Below the pieces are notes generated by a model. That model did not search any database and was not told where the DNA came from. It saw only the letters and a program-made list of their open reading frames with translations. This document shows, in pieces, positions 51,818 to 61,355 of a stretch of 64,000 nt of DNA. The position numbers were made by a program, and so were the translations under genes. The DNA is from Holophaga foetida DSM 6591 (GTDB lineage: Bacteria; Acidobacteriota; Holophagae; Holophagales; Holophagaceae), in NCBI RefSeq assembly GCF_000242615.2, contig NZ_KI912268.1, positions 449,229-513,228 on the forward strand. Reading direction: 5' to 3'. Each line of letters opens with the position of its first letter. Positions within the stretch are counted from its first letter, which is position 1.

Positions 51818-51852
51818 CAGCAAAGCCGGGCGATGAAAGCCCGGCTTTGCTG
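51818..51852. terminator. Hairpin between phoB-like and DUF47 genes
   Basis: Perfect 14-nt arms (51818-51831, 51839-51852) and a GATGAAA loop. It lies 14 bases after the response-regulator stop. No T-run follows on the minus strand, so it may be an RNA-stabilising stem or a weak terminator. Confidence 0.65.
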
Positions 51853-51865
51853 GTTTCAAGGGATT

Positions 51866-52573
51866 TCAGGCGTCCACGCTGCCCAGGCGATAGCCCACCC
51901 CCACCACGGTCTCAATGAGGTTGGATGCCTCCCCAAGCTTGGCCCGGACCCGTCGCACGTGGGCATCGATGGTGCGGCTCTCCCCCAGGTATTCCAGCCC
52001 CCAGACCTGCTGGAGGATCTTTTCCCGGCTGAGCACTCGGCGGGGATTCTGAAGGAAGTAGGCCAGGAGTTCGAATTCCCGGCGGGTGAGATCGATCGGC
52101 TCCCTGTCCACCCTGGCAACGTGGGCATCCAGATCCACGGAGATGGGACCGAAGGCCAGATCACGCTGGCGCTCGGTGGCGTCCATGAAGGCCGCTCGGC
52201 GGAGAATGGCCCTGACCCGGGCCACCAACTCCCGACTGGAAAAAGGCTTGGAGATGTAGTCGTCGGCTCCCAGTTCAAGTCCCAGGACCCGGTCGATCTC
52301 CTCGTTCCTGGCGGTCACCAGCATGACGGGCAGGGCCCTGAGCCGGTTGTCCGTACGGATGGCTCTCAGGACATCCAGGCCGTCAATATCCGGGAGCGTG
52401 AGATCCAGCAGCGCCACATCGGGCTTGGGGGTGCCGTTGCCGGCCTGGAGGATGTACCGGATGGCCTCCCGGCCAGTATCAAAGGAACTTACGGTGAAGC
52501 CCTCGCGCTTGAGGTGCTGCTCGAGTCCAAGCCGGATGTCCGCATCATCTTCAAGCAGTAGCAGGTGAGGCAT
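51866..52573 (-). CDS. phoB: OmpR/PhoB-type response regulator
   Basis: A 235-residue regulator. The receiver domain has DDAD, phospho-acceptor Asp in LLDLTLPDIDG and the KPF lysine. A winged-helix DNA-binding domain follows (LTRREFELLAYFLQNPRRVLSREKIL; RTIDAHVRRVRAKLG; VVGVGYRLG). It is the last gene of the pst-phoU cluster and lies nine bases after phoU, so it is PhoB by context. No PhoR kinase gene is in the window. It probably binds the repeat upstream of pstS. Confidence 0.88.
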   Translation of the reverse strand: MPHLLLLEDDADIRLGLEQHLKREGFTVSSFDTGREAIRYILQAGNGTPKPDVALLDLTLPDIDGLDVLRAIRTDNRLRALPVMLVTARNEEIDRVLGLELGADDYISKPFSSRELVARVRAILRRAAFMDATERQRDLAFGPISVDLDAHVARVDREPIDLTRREFELLAYFLQNPRRVLSREKILQQVWGLEYLGESRTIDAHVRRVRAKLGEASNLIETVVGVGYRLGSVDA

Positions 52574-52581
52574 GGGGTCTC

Positions 52582-53253
52582 CTAGGACTCGCGCTTCTGG
52601 AGGTAGGGATGCTTCACATTGACGCCTTCCAGGATGAAAAGCACCTCCTCCGCGATATTAGTGGCCTGATCCGCAATCCGCTCCCAGTTTTTCACCAGGA
52701 TGATCAGGTGGCTCGCACGCTCGATGGCACTTGGATCCTGGAGCATGATCTGAAGCATGTCCTTGGAAACCTGAACGTAGATTTCGTCCACCAAATCGTC
52801 GTCGGCGATGACGGCCTTGGCCAGTTCCGCATCCCCGTTCACGAAGGCGTCCATGGCCCGCTTCACCATGGAGTGGGTGGCCTCCCCAAGTGCCTCGATC
52901 TGCTGGGCCGTCAGGATATGGGGATAGGCGCTGATGAACTTGACCCGCTTGGCGATGTTGGTGCAATGGTCACCGATCCGCTCCAACTCCGGCACGATCT
53001 TGAGGGTGGATGCCAAGAGTCTCAGGTCCGAAGCGAAGGGTGCCCTCAGGGCCAGGAGGTCGATGCAAGCCTGGTCCAGACTCAGCTCCAGCTCGTCAAC
53101 ATTGTGGTCCAGGGCGATGACGCGATCCGCCTTGGCATCGGAGCGCTCGGTGAAGGACTGTCGGGCCAGCTCTACCATCTCCTCCACCAGGCCGGCCATG
53201 GCCAGGAGACTGAACTTTAGATCCCGCAGCTCGTTGTCGAAATGCCGCCCCAT
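52582..53253 (-). CDS. phoU: Phosphate transport system regulator PhoU
   Basis: A 223-residue all-helical protein with the two PhoU repeats. Each has the metal-binding pattern, seen in ERIGDHCTNIAKR and ERIADQATNIAEE. It restrains PhoR/PhoB signalling and Pst uptake when phosphate is plentiful (family knowledge). The start overlaps the pstB stop by one base. Confidence 0.95.
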   Translation of the reverse strand: MGRHFDNELRDLKFSLLAMAGLVEEMVELARQSFTERSDAKADRVIALDHNVDELELSLDQACIDLLALRAPFASDLRLLASTLKIVPELERIGDHCTNIAKRVKFISAYPHILTAQQIEALGEATHSMVKRAMDAFVNGDAELAKAVIADDDLVDEIYVQVSKDMLQIMLQDPSAIERASHLIILVKNWERIADQATNIAEEVLFILEGVNVKHPYLQKRES

Positions 53254-54158
53254 TAGCCGAACCTCCCGCTGATGTAATCCTCGGTCATACGCTCCCGCGG
53301 ATTGGTAAAGAGTTTTTCAGTAAGACCTACTTCGATCAGTTTCCCCATCCAGAAGAAGGCCGTGAAGTCACTGACTCGGGCCGCCTGCTGCATGTTGTGG
53401 GTGACGATGACGATGGTGAAATCCCGCTTCAGTTCGAAGATCAACTCCTCGATGCGGGAGGTGGCCAATGGGTCCAGGGCGGAACAGGGCTCGTCCATCA
53501 ACAGGACCTCAGGTTTGACCGCCAGAGCCCGGGCGATGCAGAGGCGCTGCTGCTGGCCACCGGAGAGACCCAGGCCGCTTTCGTTGAGGCGGTCCTTGAC
53601 CTCATCCCAGAGCCCCGCGGAGATCAAGCTGCGCTCCACGGCTTCGTCAAGGACGGCCCTGTTCTTCACACCCTGGACCCGCAATCCGTAGGCCACGTTC
53701 TCGTAGATGCTCTTGGGGAAGGGATTGGACTTCTGGAAGACCATGCCCATGCGCATCCGAAGGCCAATGACATCCACGTCAGGGGCGTAGATATCGGACT
53801 GGCCCACCCGGACATGCCCGTCGATCCGCACGTTGTCGATGAGATCGTTCATGCGGTTGATGCATCGAAGCAGGGTGCTCTTGCCGCAGCCCGAAGGACC
53901 GATGAGGGCCATGACGGTGTTCTTGCCGACCTCCAGATTGATCCCGTGGAGGGCCTGTTTGCGACCGTAGAAGAGGTTCAGGTCCTTCACGGAGACCATG
54001 GTGGGGGCCTCCAGGGCAGCCCGATCCGTCAGGGGGGTTCCCTGCTGGCTCAGTATGTGCGCTTCCCCCGCACGGGGTGGCTCCGTGATGGTGGGGACCG
54101 GTTCGGGAATGACCGGCCGTTCGTTCAGATCCATATCAAGGACTCCAGGTGTGGGCAT
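53253..54158 (-). CDS. pstB: Phosphate ABC transporter ATP-binding protein
   Basis: A 301-residue ATPase with Walker [10 protein letters not shown], signature LSGGQQQRL, Walker [13 protein letters not shown] and switch [12 protein letters not shown], all PstB-specific. About 50 residues precede the usual start ([12 protein letters not shown]); ATG 54158 overlaps the pstA stop (ATGA), while an inner ATG near 54000 would give a standard-length protein. The extension is Pro/Glu-rich and may be a disordered tail. Confidence 0.95.
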   Translation of the reverse strand: MPTPGVLDMDLNERPVIPEPVPTITEPPRAGEAHILSQQGTPLTDRAALEAPTMVSVKDLNLFYGRKQALHGINLEVGKNTVMALIGPSGCGKSTLLRCINRMNDLIDNVRIDGHVRVGQSDIYAPDVDVIGLRMRMGMVFQKSNPFPKSIYENVAYGLRVQGVKNRAVLDEAVERSLISAGLWDEVKDRLNESGLGLSGGQQQRLCIARALAVKPEVLLMDEPCSALDPLATSRIEELIFELKRDFTIVIVTHNMQQAARVSDFTAFFWMGKLIEVGLTEKLFTNPRERMTEDYISGRFG

Positions 54159-55504
54159 CAGAAGCTGCTCCCGCCGACTCTGGCCCGGAGCCTGCTGCGA
54201 AGACGCAGGGCCGCCAGGTTGAGCAGCAGGACAATCAAGAGGAGCAGGAGGGTGGTCATGAACACCATGGGCTTGGCGGCCTCGCTGTTGGGGCTCTGGA
54301 AGCCTACATCATAGATGTGGAAACCAAGGTGCATGAACTTGCGATCAAGGTGCAGGAAGGGAAAGCTGGCATCCAGCGGCATGGAAGGTGCCAGCTTGAC
54401 CACCCCGGTGAGCATGAGGGGAGCCACTTCACCCGCGCCCCGGGCCATGGCCAGCACCAGCCCCGTGAGGATCCCAGGCAGGGCGCCCGGCAGGACGACA
54501 TTCCAGATGGTCTGCCACTTGGTGGCACCCAGGGCCAGACTGGCCTCCCGCTGGCTACGGGGCACCGCAGACAGCGCCTCTTCGGTGGATACGATCACCA
54601 CGGGCACTGTCAGCAAGGCCAGGGTCAGAGATGCCCAGAGGATACCGCCGGTGCCGAAGGTGGGGGTGGGGAGCTTCTGGGAGAAGAAGATCTGATCCAG
54701 CGTTCCGCCCACGGTGTAGATGAAGAAGCCCAGTCCGAAGATCCCGAAGACGATGGAGGGCACGCCAGCCAGATTATTGACGGCAATGCGCAACGCTCGG
54801 ATCACCCATCCCTGTCGGGCGTACTCCCGGAGAAAGAGGGCGGCCACAACGCCCAGGGGCACCACCGCGATGGACATCAACAGGACCATCATCACGGTTC
54901 CAAAGATGGCGGGGAAGACGCCGCCCTCGGTGTTGGATTCCCTGGGATCCCCGGCGACGAACTCCCAGAGGCGGGAGGCGTAGACCCGGCTCTTGCCGAA
55001 GACGCCGAGGGCATTGGATGGAACGATTCGAACGATATGCTTTCGCGGGATTTCCAAGGTCTGGCCGTCCACAGCCCGAAGGACCAGAGTCTCCCCAGAG
55101 CTCCCATCCTGGATGAATCCAATGAAGGGGCCGTTCTCCAGACGCTCCACCAGGACCGCATCGGCGGGGCGCTGGGGATCCTGGATATCAGCACTGGGCA
55201 CCCAACGGTAGTCCTGGCCGAAAAGGTCACGATTGCAGACCCGGAACTGGGTCTTGGCGGGGTCCGTGCCATGGGCCTTCTCCTGGGCGGAGATCTCGCC
55301 CAGAATCGGCCCCTCGGAGGTCTGGACCTGCACGATGGAACTCGGCCAGAAGAAGCCAAGGCCCTTTGCGGCAATATAGCCCACCAGTCCCACCATCATC
55401 AGCAGGGAGAGGGCCAGGGCTGCACCGGAAAGCCAGACCATAGCGCTGCCGCGGCGGATGAACGCGCGCCAGCGGGGGGGAATGTTCAAGGTTTCGGTCA
55501 TCAA
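54158..55504 (-). CDS. pstA: Phosphate ABC transporter permease PstA
   Basis: A 448-residue permease, larger than the roughly 300 residues of E. coli PstA. After the first helix (about 22-46) there is an extra periplasmic region of about 120 residues (about 50-175), then five helices and the EAA loop [26 protein letters not shown]. Large PstA proteins of this kind also occur in pseudomonads. The start overlaps the pstC stop by four bases. Confidence 0.93.
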   Translation of the reverse strand: MMTETLNIPPRWRAFIRRGSAMVWLSGAALALSLLMMVGLVGYIAAKGLGFFWPSSIVQVQTSEGPILGEISAQEKAHGTDPAKTQFRVCNRDLFGQDYRWVPSADIQDPQRPADAVLVERLENGPFIGFIQDGSSGETLVLRAVDGQTLEIPRKHIVRIVPSNALGVFGKSRVYASRLWEFVAGDPRESNTEGGVFPAIFGTVMMVLLMSIAVVPLGVVAALFLREYARQGWVIRALRIAVNNLAGVPSIVFGIFGLGFFIYTVGGTLDQIFFSQKLPTPTFGTGGILWASLTLALLTVPVVIVSTEEALSAVPRSQREASLALGATKWQTIWNVVLPGALPGILTGLVLAMARGAGEVAPLMLTGVVKLAPSMPLDASFPFLHLDRKFMHLGFHIYDVGFQSPNSEAAKPMVFMTTLLLLLIVLLLNLAALRLRSRLRARVGGSSF

Positions 55505-57657
55505 AACGTCTCGTAGCGCTTGCGGAGGTGCTGGCGGATGACCTCAGCCCCGGTGTTCAAGAGGAAGGTCAGGGCGAAAAGAAGAAGGGCCGTGAGGAAG
55601 AGCACCCGGTAGAGGGTTCCATGCACCGGAGCCTCGGGGGCCTCAACGGCGATGTTGGCGGCCAGGGTCCTCATCCCGTTGAAGGGGCTCCAGTCCATGA
55701 GGGGGGTATTGCCCGTGGCCATGAGGACGATCATGGTTTCTCCGATGGCCCGACCTAGGCCCACCATGATGGCGCTGAAGATGCCAGGACTGGCGGTGGG
55801 GACCACGACCCTCCAGGCGGTCTGCCAGGGAGAGGCTCCGCATGCGAGGCTGGCGGAGGTCAGGGCTTTGGGCACAGAGCTTAGGGCGTCCTCACTCACT
55901 GAGAAGATGATGGGGATCACGGCGAAGCCCATGGCGAAGCCCACCACGATGGCGTTGCGCTGGTCGTAAGTGATGCTGTGCTTTGCCAGCAGCCAGGCCC
56001 GGAAGTCACCACCCAGGAAAATTCGCTCGAAGGAAGGTGCCAGTACGATGCATAGGCCCAATCCGATGAAGATGGCCGGTATCAGCCACAGGGTTTCCCG
56101 TCCCTGTCCCCAGCCCAGTCGGAAGCCCTTGGGCATCCGGATCCAAAGGGGAGCCACGATGCAGGCGGCCAGAAGAGCGAAGAAGGGGAGGAGGATCACA
56201 TGGATGGCTGACTTCTCCAGGAGAGGCGCCAACACCAGCCCCGCCAGGAAGCCCAGCACCACGGAGGGGAGGGCGGCCATGATCTCCACCGCGGGCTTGA
56301 TGATGTTCTTGAGCCTGGGGTGGGCGAACTGGCTGGTGTAGAGGGCCCCGAAGAGGGCCAGGGGCAGGGCGAAGAGCATGGCGAAAAGGGTGCCCTTCAG
56401 CGTGCCGAAAACCAGGGGCATCAGACTCAGCTTGGGCTCGAAGTCGTCGGTGCCGCCGCTGCTCTGCCATACCTGTTCGGGCTTTTCGTAGCCCTCGTAA
56501 TGGACCTTGCCCCAGAGCACTTTGGCACTGATTTCGGGGTGGGGTGCATCCATGGACCAGGATCGGAGTTCGCCCGTGCTGCTGGCGGCATAGATGAATT
56601 CGCCTCTGGCGCTGAGGGAGGCGTGGCGCGTGTCCTGGGCGGAGGCCGAAAAGATCCGGTTCTCAGTGGTCAGATGGTCCACGACTACATGATTGGGGCT
56701 CCATGCCAGGAACCGCTTGTCGCGCAGAGATGACTTGAATCCCCGGATGGGTCCGTTGAGCTTTTCAAACTGGTGGAACCACTGGAGGAGGAACGCATCC
56801 TCTTTCTTGATGGCTTGGCAGGCCAAGAGCTTGCCCTGCTCGCCACCCACCAGGAGGCTCGTCTGACCCAGAACAAAACCAAGGGCGGTAACCGGTTCCC
56901 CGAAGGCGAGGCTGCTGTTGAGGGTAGGCTCCCCTTCCATGCTCAGGAAATGAAGGTTCCCGCTGCGGGTGCCCGCCCAGAGGTGAGCGCCGTCCGCGCT
57001 CCAGATGGCCTGAGTCGTGTCCTGGAGTTCAGGGATCGTGATGGATTTCCAGGTCAGGGCACCCTCGCTCCACTCCGTCCAGCTGAGGCCATCCTTGCCG
57101 GAGGCCAGAACCCGGTAGCTTGGCTGGGTGGCCAAGCCTGAGGGGGGCAGGGCCCTGACTGCCAGCAAGGTGTCCATGGACGCGGGCATACCCCCATTCC
57201 ACTCCACGGTGGGCGTCCAATGGGTCGGATCCGGATCACCGGATGGTTTTTCCCAATTCAAGCGCCCGAAAAAGAGCTTGTTCTCCTGGTCCAGGACCGC
57301 GAATTCCCCCCTTGAGGAGGGTTCCGTGGCCTGTTTCCATGGGCGGACAGGGCCATCCTGAAGGGTGGCCAGGGGGGTGCCGGAGGGGAGAGCGATGCAC
57401 TCCACGCCACTATCCGGGCGGAGCAGGCCAATGACCTTGCCGGACTCATCCGCCAGCAGGCCGGCGACCGGGGCCACCTGGAGAGAAGGATTGGTGCGGC
57501 TCTTGCCCGAGCGGGCCAGGGGCAGGGCTTCCCGGCCAATGAAGACCAGGATACCCAGCACCGCAGCGATGATCAGGAAACCACCCATCGTGATGATCCC
57601 GGTCATGAAGCGATCCGTACGCTTCGCCCGGATCAGGGCAGGAGGAATTCGAGTCAT
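55501..57657 (-). CDS. pstC: Phosphate ABC transporter permease PstC with large periplasmic domain
   Basis: A 718-residue permease, more than twice the length of E. coli PstC. Helix 1 (about 22-42) is followed by about 350 extra residues of beta-rich sequence with repeated W-and-G blades (DGLSWTEWSEGALTW, SADGAHLWAGTRSGNLHFLS, SARGEFIYAASSTGELRSWS), resembling a WD40/beta-propeller. The permease core with five helices begins near residue 400 and has the EAA loop ALSSVPKALTSASLACGASPWQTAW. The insert may sense phosphate or contact PstS; this is inference. Long PstC forms are known in Pseudomonas. Confidence 0.93.
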   Translation of the reverse strand: MTRIPPALIRAKRTDRFMTGIITMGGFLIIAAVLGILVFIGREALPLARSGKSRTNPSLQVAPVAGLLADESGKVIGLLRPDSGVECIALPSGTPLATLQDGPVRPWKQATEPSSRGEFAVLDQENKLFFGRLNWEKPSGDPDPTHWTPTVEWNGGMPASMDTLLAVRALPPSGLATQPSYRVLASGKDGLSWTEWSEGALTWKSITIPELQDTTQAIWSADGAHLWAGTRSGNLHFLSMEGEPTLNSSLAFGEPVTALGFVLGQTSLLVGGEQGKLLACQAIKKEDAFLLQWFHQFEKLNGPIRGFKSSLRDKRFLAWSPNHVVVDHLTTENRIFSASAQDTRHASLSARGEFIYAASSTGELRSWSMDAPHPEISAKVLWGKVHYEGYEKPEQVWQSSGGTDDFEPKLSLMPLVFGTLKGTLFAMLFALPLALFGALYTSQFAHPRLKNIIKPAVEIMAALPSVVLGFLAGLVLAPLLEKSAIHVILLPFFALLAACIVAPLWIRMPKGFRLGWGQGRETLWLIPAIFIGLGLCIVLAPSFERIFLGGDFRAWLLAKHSITYDQRNAIVVGFAMGFAVIPIIFSVSEDALSSVPKALTSASLACGASPWQTAWRVVVPTASPGIFSAIMVGLGRAIGETMIVLMATGNTPLMDWSPFNGMRTLAANIAVEAPEAPVHGTLYRVLFLTALLLFALTFLLNTGAEVIRQHLRKRYETF

Positions 57658-57662
57658 GTTAC

Positions 57663-58631
57663 CTACTTCAGCTTCTTCAGCTCAGCCTGTTGCATGTTGG
57701 CGGGCATGGGATAGTAGCCATCCTTGACCACGATCTCCTGTCCCTGGTGGCTCAGCACGAAGGTGAGGAACTGCTGAGTGAGGGGATCGATGGGCTTGCG
57801 GGGGTTCTTGTTGACATAGATGTAAAGCTGGCGCGCCATGGGGTACTTGCCATTCAGGGCGTTCTCATAGGTGGGCTCGAAGGCCTGACCGTTGTAGCGG
57901 CCATCGTCGGCGAGGGGCACGGCGCGGACGTTGGAGGTCTTGTAGCCGATACCGGAGTATCCGATGGCGAACTTGTCCGTGCCCACGCTCTGGACCACGG
58001 AGCTGGAACCGGGCTGCTCCTTGATGGTGTCCTTGAAGTCCCCCTTCTTGAGGGCGTGCTCTTTGAAGTAGCCATAGGTGCCACTGGCGGAGTTGCGGCC
58101 ATAGGCGGAGATGGGCTTGGCGGCGAACTCGCCCTTCATTCCCAGCTCGCCCCAGGTCTTGATCTCCCTGCTCCCGCTCTTGCGAGTCTTGGAGAAGACG
58201 CCGTCAACTTCCTTGAGACTCATGCTCTTGATGGGGTTGTTGCGATGGACAAAGACCGCCAGGGTGTCGATGGCGACGGCAATGCGGGTGGGCTTGTATC
58301 CGTATTTCTTCTCGAACTTGTCAATCTCCTCGCCCTTCATCTCGCGGCTCATGGGGCCGAGCTGGGCAGTGCCCTCGATCAGGGCCGGGGGGGCGGTGCT
58401 GGAGCCCTTACCTTCGACCTGGATCTTGACGTTGGGGTACTGCTTGCGGAAGGCCTCCACCCAGTAGGTCATGAGGTTGTTCAGGGAGTCGCTGCCGATG
58501 GAGTTCAGGGTGCCGTTCACGCCGGGCACCTGCTTGTAGGCCCCCAGCTTGGGGTCCACCTTCACCACACCTTGTGCGAAGGCGGAGCCGCAGGCCACCA
58601 GGGCGAGTGCGAAAGCCAGAGTCTTGTGCAT
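57663..58631 (-). CDS. pstS: Phosphate-binding periplasmic protein PstS
   Basis: A 322-residue binding protein with a signal peptide ending GSAFAQ. Phosphate-binding loops are visible: GSDSLNNLMTYW, GSSTAPPALIEGTAQLGPMSREM, YGRNSASGTYGYF and IGYSGIGYKT. GGAGG lies eight bases before ATG 58631; the longer upstream frame is not coding. It opens the operon pstS-pstC-pstA-pstB-phoU-phoB. A three-fold 11-bp-spaced repeat upstream is a probable Pho box. Confidence 0.95.
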   Translation of the reverse strand: MHKTLAFALALVACGSAFAQGVVKVDPKLGAYKQVPGVNGTLNSIGSDSLNNLMTYWVEAFRKQYPNVKIQVEGKGSSTAPPALIEGTAQLGPMSREMKGEEIDKFEKKYGYKPTRIAVAIDTLAVFVHRNNPIKSMSLKEVDGVFSKTRKSGSREIKTWGELGMKGEFAAKPISAYGRNSASGTYGYFKEHALKKGDFKDTIKEQPGSSSVVQSVGTDKFAIGYSGIGYKTSNVRAVPLADDGRYNGQAFEPTYENALNGKYPMARQLYIYVNKNPRKPIDPLTQQFLTFVLSHQGQEIVVKDGYYPMPANMQQAELKKLK

Positions 58632-58941
58632 CTTGGATCCTCCAAAATAGGACTTGTTCAGACTGGACGCCGGATTCGCCCTCCCAGGTAACACGATGTG
58701 AAATCCGTGTGAACTGATTTCAGAGGGCGCCCCTTGCCGGGTAGAGGCGCGCCTGTGACAATGAAGGCGTTCTGCCCAGTCATCAGACCCCGCTCGAGAT
58801 TGGCAGTTGCCAAAAACATCCCCGCCCGATGCAAGTGGCGATCCCATCTACGGAACATCCCATCCCTCACAATCATTCAACTATTTCAGCGCGGACAGCC
58901 CCTACAACGGTGATGGCGGCTGCTCCCACCGAGGAGAACCT
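58632..58941. other. Divergent intergenic region between pstS and the RNase gene
   Basis: About 310 bases without a gene. It holds the Pho-box-like repeat near the pstS side and GAGGAG before the RNase TTG start. The open frame from 58807 to 58941 is in the RNase frame but shows no homology. No clear promoter hexamers or hairpins are seen. Confidence 0.5.
58686..58713 (-). promoter_or_regulatory. Pho-box-like triple direct repeat
   Basis: On the minus strand TTCACA, TTCACA and a degenerate TTACCT recur with an exact 11-bp period, as in PhoB/PhoP boxes (11-bp spaced direct repeats). It lies 55-82 bases before the pstS start codon. Confidence 0.65.
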
Positions 58942-61185
58942 TTGAACAAGAAAGTCATGCTCATCAATGCCACGGATCCCGAAGAGATCCGGGTGGCAAC
59001 CCTGGTCGATGGAGGACTCTCGGATTTCGATATCGAGTTCGTCCATAACGAGAAGATCAAGGGCAATATCTACAAGGCCAAGGTGGTCCGTGTGGATTCC
59101 AGCCTCCAGGCTGCCTTCATCCACTACGGTGGCCAGAAGAACGGCTTCCTCCCCATCGGGGAATTGCCCAGGGATCTGGTAAGCGCCGACGGTCGCCGAG
59201 GCCGCATCCAGGACCTGCTCCACAAGGATCAGGAGATCATGGTCCAGGCCGTGCGCGAGGAGCTGGGCTCCAAGGGCGCCATGATGACCGCCCAGATCAG
59301 CCTTCCGGGCCGCTACCTGGTGCTGACCCCCGGCAACCCCATGAATGGCATCAGCCGCAAGATCGAGAGCCGGGAAGAGCGTGAGCACTTCAAGAAGCTC
59401 ATCGATGAGCTGGAGATCCCCAAGAACTTCGGCGTCATCGTCCGCACTGCTTCCCTGGGCGTCACCAAGGATGACTTCCAGCGGGATCTGGAGTTCCTCC
59501 TGGACACCTACAAGGAAGTGCAGCACCGCTACAAGCACCGGCAGGGCGCAGGACTGGTCTGGCAGGAAGACGATGTGGTCACCCGAACCCTGCGCGACGC
59601 CTTCAGCGCCGATATGGAAGAGGTCCACATCGACGATCTGGAGACCTTCCACGCCGCCCAGGGCTTCTTCAAGCGCACCATGCCCCAGCACGCCCATGTG
59701 CTCAAGCACTACGTCGGCAAGAAGCCCCTCTTCTCCAAGTACCAGACCGAGGAGCAGATCGACCGCATCTACGGCCGCAAGGTGAACCTCCCTTCCGGCG
59801 GCGCCCTGGTGATCGACCAGACCGAGGCCCTGGTGGCCATCGACGTCAACTCCGGCAAGACCAGCGGCGAAGGCGTGGAGGACATGGCCTTCAAGACCAA
59901 CATGGAGGCCGCCGAGGAGGCTGCCCGCCAGTTGCGCCTCCGCGATCTGGCCGGTCTGGTGGTCATCGACTTCATCGACATGAAGCGGGACACCAATAAC
60001 CGCCTGGTGCAGGAGCGCCTGGTGGAGTGCCTGCGCGAGGACAAGGCTCGCATGGAAGTGGGCAAGATCAACCGCTTTGGCGTCCTGGTCATGACCCGTC
60101 AGCGCATCCGTCCCTCCATCCAGAACGTGACCCACGAGAACTGCCCCGTCTGCCAAGGCTCCGGCAAGGTCAAGAACCTGGAATCCCTGGTGCTCAGCGT
60201 AGTGCGTCGCCTCAAGTCCCTCCTGAGCAAGGAGGGTGTCGAGGAGGTCCGCGTCAAGCTGGCTCCGGTGATCGCCATGGCCGTGCTCAACCAGAAGCGC
60301 AAGGATCTGGCGGAACTGGAAGAGACCCACGAGACCCGCATCATCATCCTGGCTGATGCCGAAATGCTCTACGGCGAGATGGCCGCGGAGATCGAGCGCA
60401 AGGACGAGGAAGCTGCCGAGAAGCCGACCGCCCCCAGCCGCCCCGAACGGGTCCGGGACATGGAGGATGAGACGGTGGTGCTGGGTGGAGACTCTCCCAT
60501 CTCCTTCGAGAAGGCCCTGGATGAGCCTGCCCCCGCGCCCAAGCCCTCCGCCATCGAGCGGGGTGCCGACTACAAGTACGATCGCCGGGATGCCCAGAAG
60601 GCCGCACTGGAGGAGCGGGATCGTCTCCGTGCCCTCTTCGAAAGCGCCAAGCCCGAAGATGAAGCCGGGGATTCCGGGGAGGCCGCAGCCCCCAAGGCCG
60701 AGTCCTCAGGCCGTCGCCGTGGGCGCCCCGCTCGCAAGCCCGCGCCTGCGGTGGAAGCTGCCACCACCGTCGAAACGCCTGTGGCCCCCAAGCCTGAGCC
60801 GGAAGTGAAGGCTGTGGAAGTGAAGGCTGTGGAAGTGAAGGTCGTCCAGGTGGAAGCCGCTCCGGTGGCCCCGGCCCCCATGCCGGTTCTGGATGTGGCC
60901 AGCCTCATCACCCCGCTGCCCCGTCCCAAGAAGTTGGGCGCAGGAAGCCCCGCTCCGGCCCCTGCGGAACCCGCCGCCGAGGCTGCTGCTCCCGCCAAGA
61001 AGCGGGGCCGTCCCCGGAAGGTGACGGAGGTGGAAGCTCCTGTCCCCGCTGAGCCCGTGGCCGAAGCCCCCAAGAAGGCGGCGCCCCGTGGCCGCAAGAA
61101 GGTTGAGGAAAAGGCTGAGAAGCCCGTCGAACCGAGCACCGAAAAGCCCTCCAAGCCTGTCAGGCGGCCCAAGGCCAAGGCCTGA
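58942..61185 (+). CDS. Ribonuclease E/G family endoribonuclease
   Basis: A 747-residue RNase E/G. TTG 58942 follows GAGGAG. The S1 domain (about 20-115), the 5'-sensor/RNase H-like part, and the catalytic Asp motifs ALVAIDVNSG and LVVIDFIDMKRD are present, as is the zinc-link ENCPVCQGSG. From about residue 480 the tail is Pro/Ala/Glu/Lys-rich and looks disordered, with AT-hook-like RRRGRPARK and KKRGRPRK motifs that may bind RNA or DNA. It processes rRNA and mRNA by family knowledge. Length is between RNase G and RNase E. Confidence 0.92.
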   Translation: MNKKVMLINATDPEEIRVATLVDGGLSDFDIEFVHNEKIKGNIYKAKVVRVDSSLQAAFIHYGGQKNGFLPIGELPRDLVSADGRRGRIQDLLHKDQEIMVQAVREELGSKGAMMTAQISLPGRYLVLTPGNPMNGISRKIESREEREHFKKLIDELEIPKNFGVIVRTASLGVTKDDFQRDLEFLLDTYKEVQHRYKHRQGAGLVWQEDDVVTRTLRDAFSADMEEVHIDDLETFHAAQGFFKRTMPQHAHVLKHYVGKKPLFSKYQTEEQIDRIYGRKVNLPSGGALVIDQTEALVAIDVNSGKTSGEGVEDMAFKTNMEAAEEAARQLRLRDLAGLVVIDFIDMKRDTNNRLVQERLVECLREDKARMEVGKINRFGVLVMTRQRIRPSIQNVTHENCPVCQGSGKVKNLESLVLSVVRRLKSLLSKEGVEEVRVKLAPVIAMAVLNQKRKDLAELEETHETRIIILADAEMLYGEMAAEIERKDEEAAEKPTAPSRPERVRDMEDETVVLGGDSPISFEKALDEPAPAPKPSAIERGADYKYDRRDAQKAALEERDRLRALFESAKPEDEAGDSGEAAAPKAESSGRRRGRPARKPAPAVEAATTVETPVAPKPEPEVKAVEVKAVEVKVVQVEAAPVAPAPMPVLDVASLITPLPRPKKLGAGSPAPAPAEPAAEAAAPAKKRGRPRKVTEVEAPVPAEPVAEAPKKAAPRGRKKVEEKAEKPVEPSTEKPSKPVRRPKAKA

Positions 61186-61205
61186 TCCCTAGAAGGGACG
61201 ATTTC

Positions 61206-61355
61206 ATGCACCTCCACTGGCTGGCTCCCATCGCCGCCGCAGCCACCCTCCTCGGAGGGTGGCTGGTGGTCCGGTTCCTTCGCGGGAAGGCCAGCCTCAT
61301 GCGGCACAACTCTGGGTTGGCTGGCACTCCGCATCTACAGCGCGTGATGCCTTGA
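61206..61355 (+). CDS. Small membrane protein upstream of lptD, 49 residues
   Basis: The frame begins MHLHWLAPIAAAATLLGGWL, a single membrane helix, and continues with a basic segment. GAAGGGA lies about nine bases before the ATG. Its TGA overlaps the proposed TTG start of lptD (TTGA), a typical coupled junction, which is the main reason to believe it. No family is recognised. Confidence 0.5.
   Translation: MHLHWLAPIAAAATLLGGWLVVRFLRGKASLMRHNSGLAGTPHLQRVMP

Noticed and set aside
58873..60330. A 485-codon frame antisense to the RNase gene
   Set aside because: Composition is typical of an antisense shadow (Leu/Gly/His/Val-rich) and RNase E/G on the other strand is certain.
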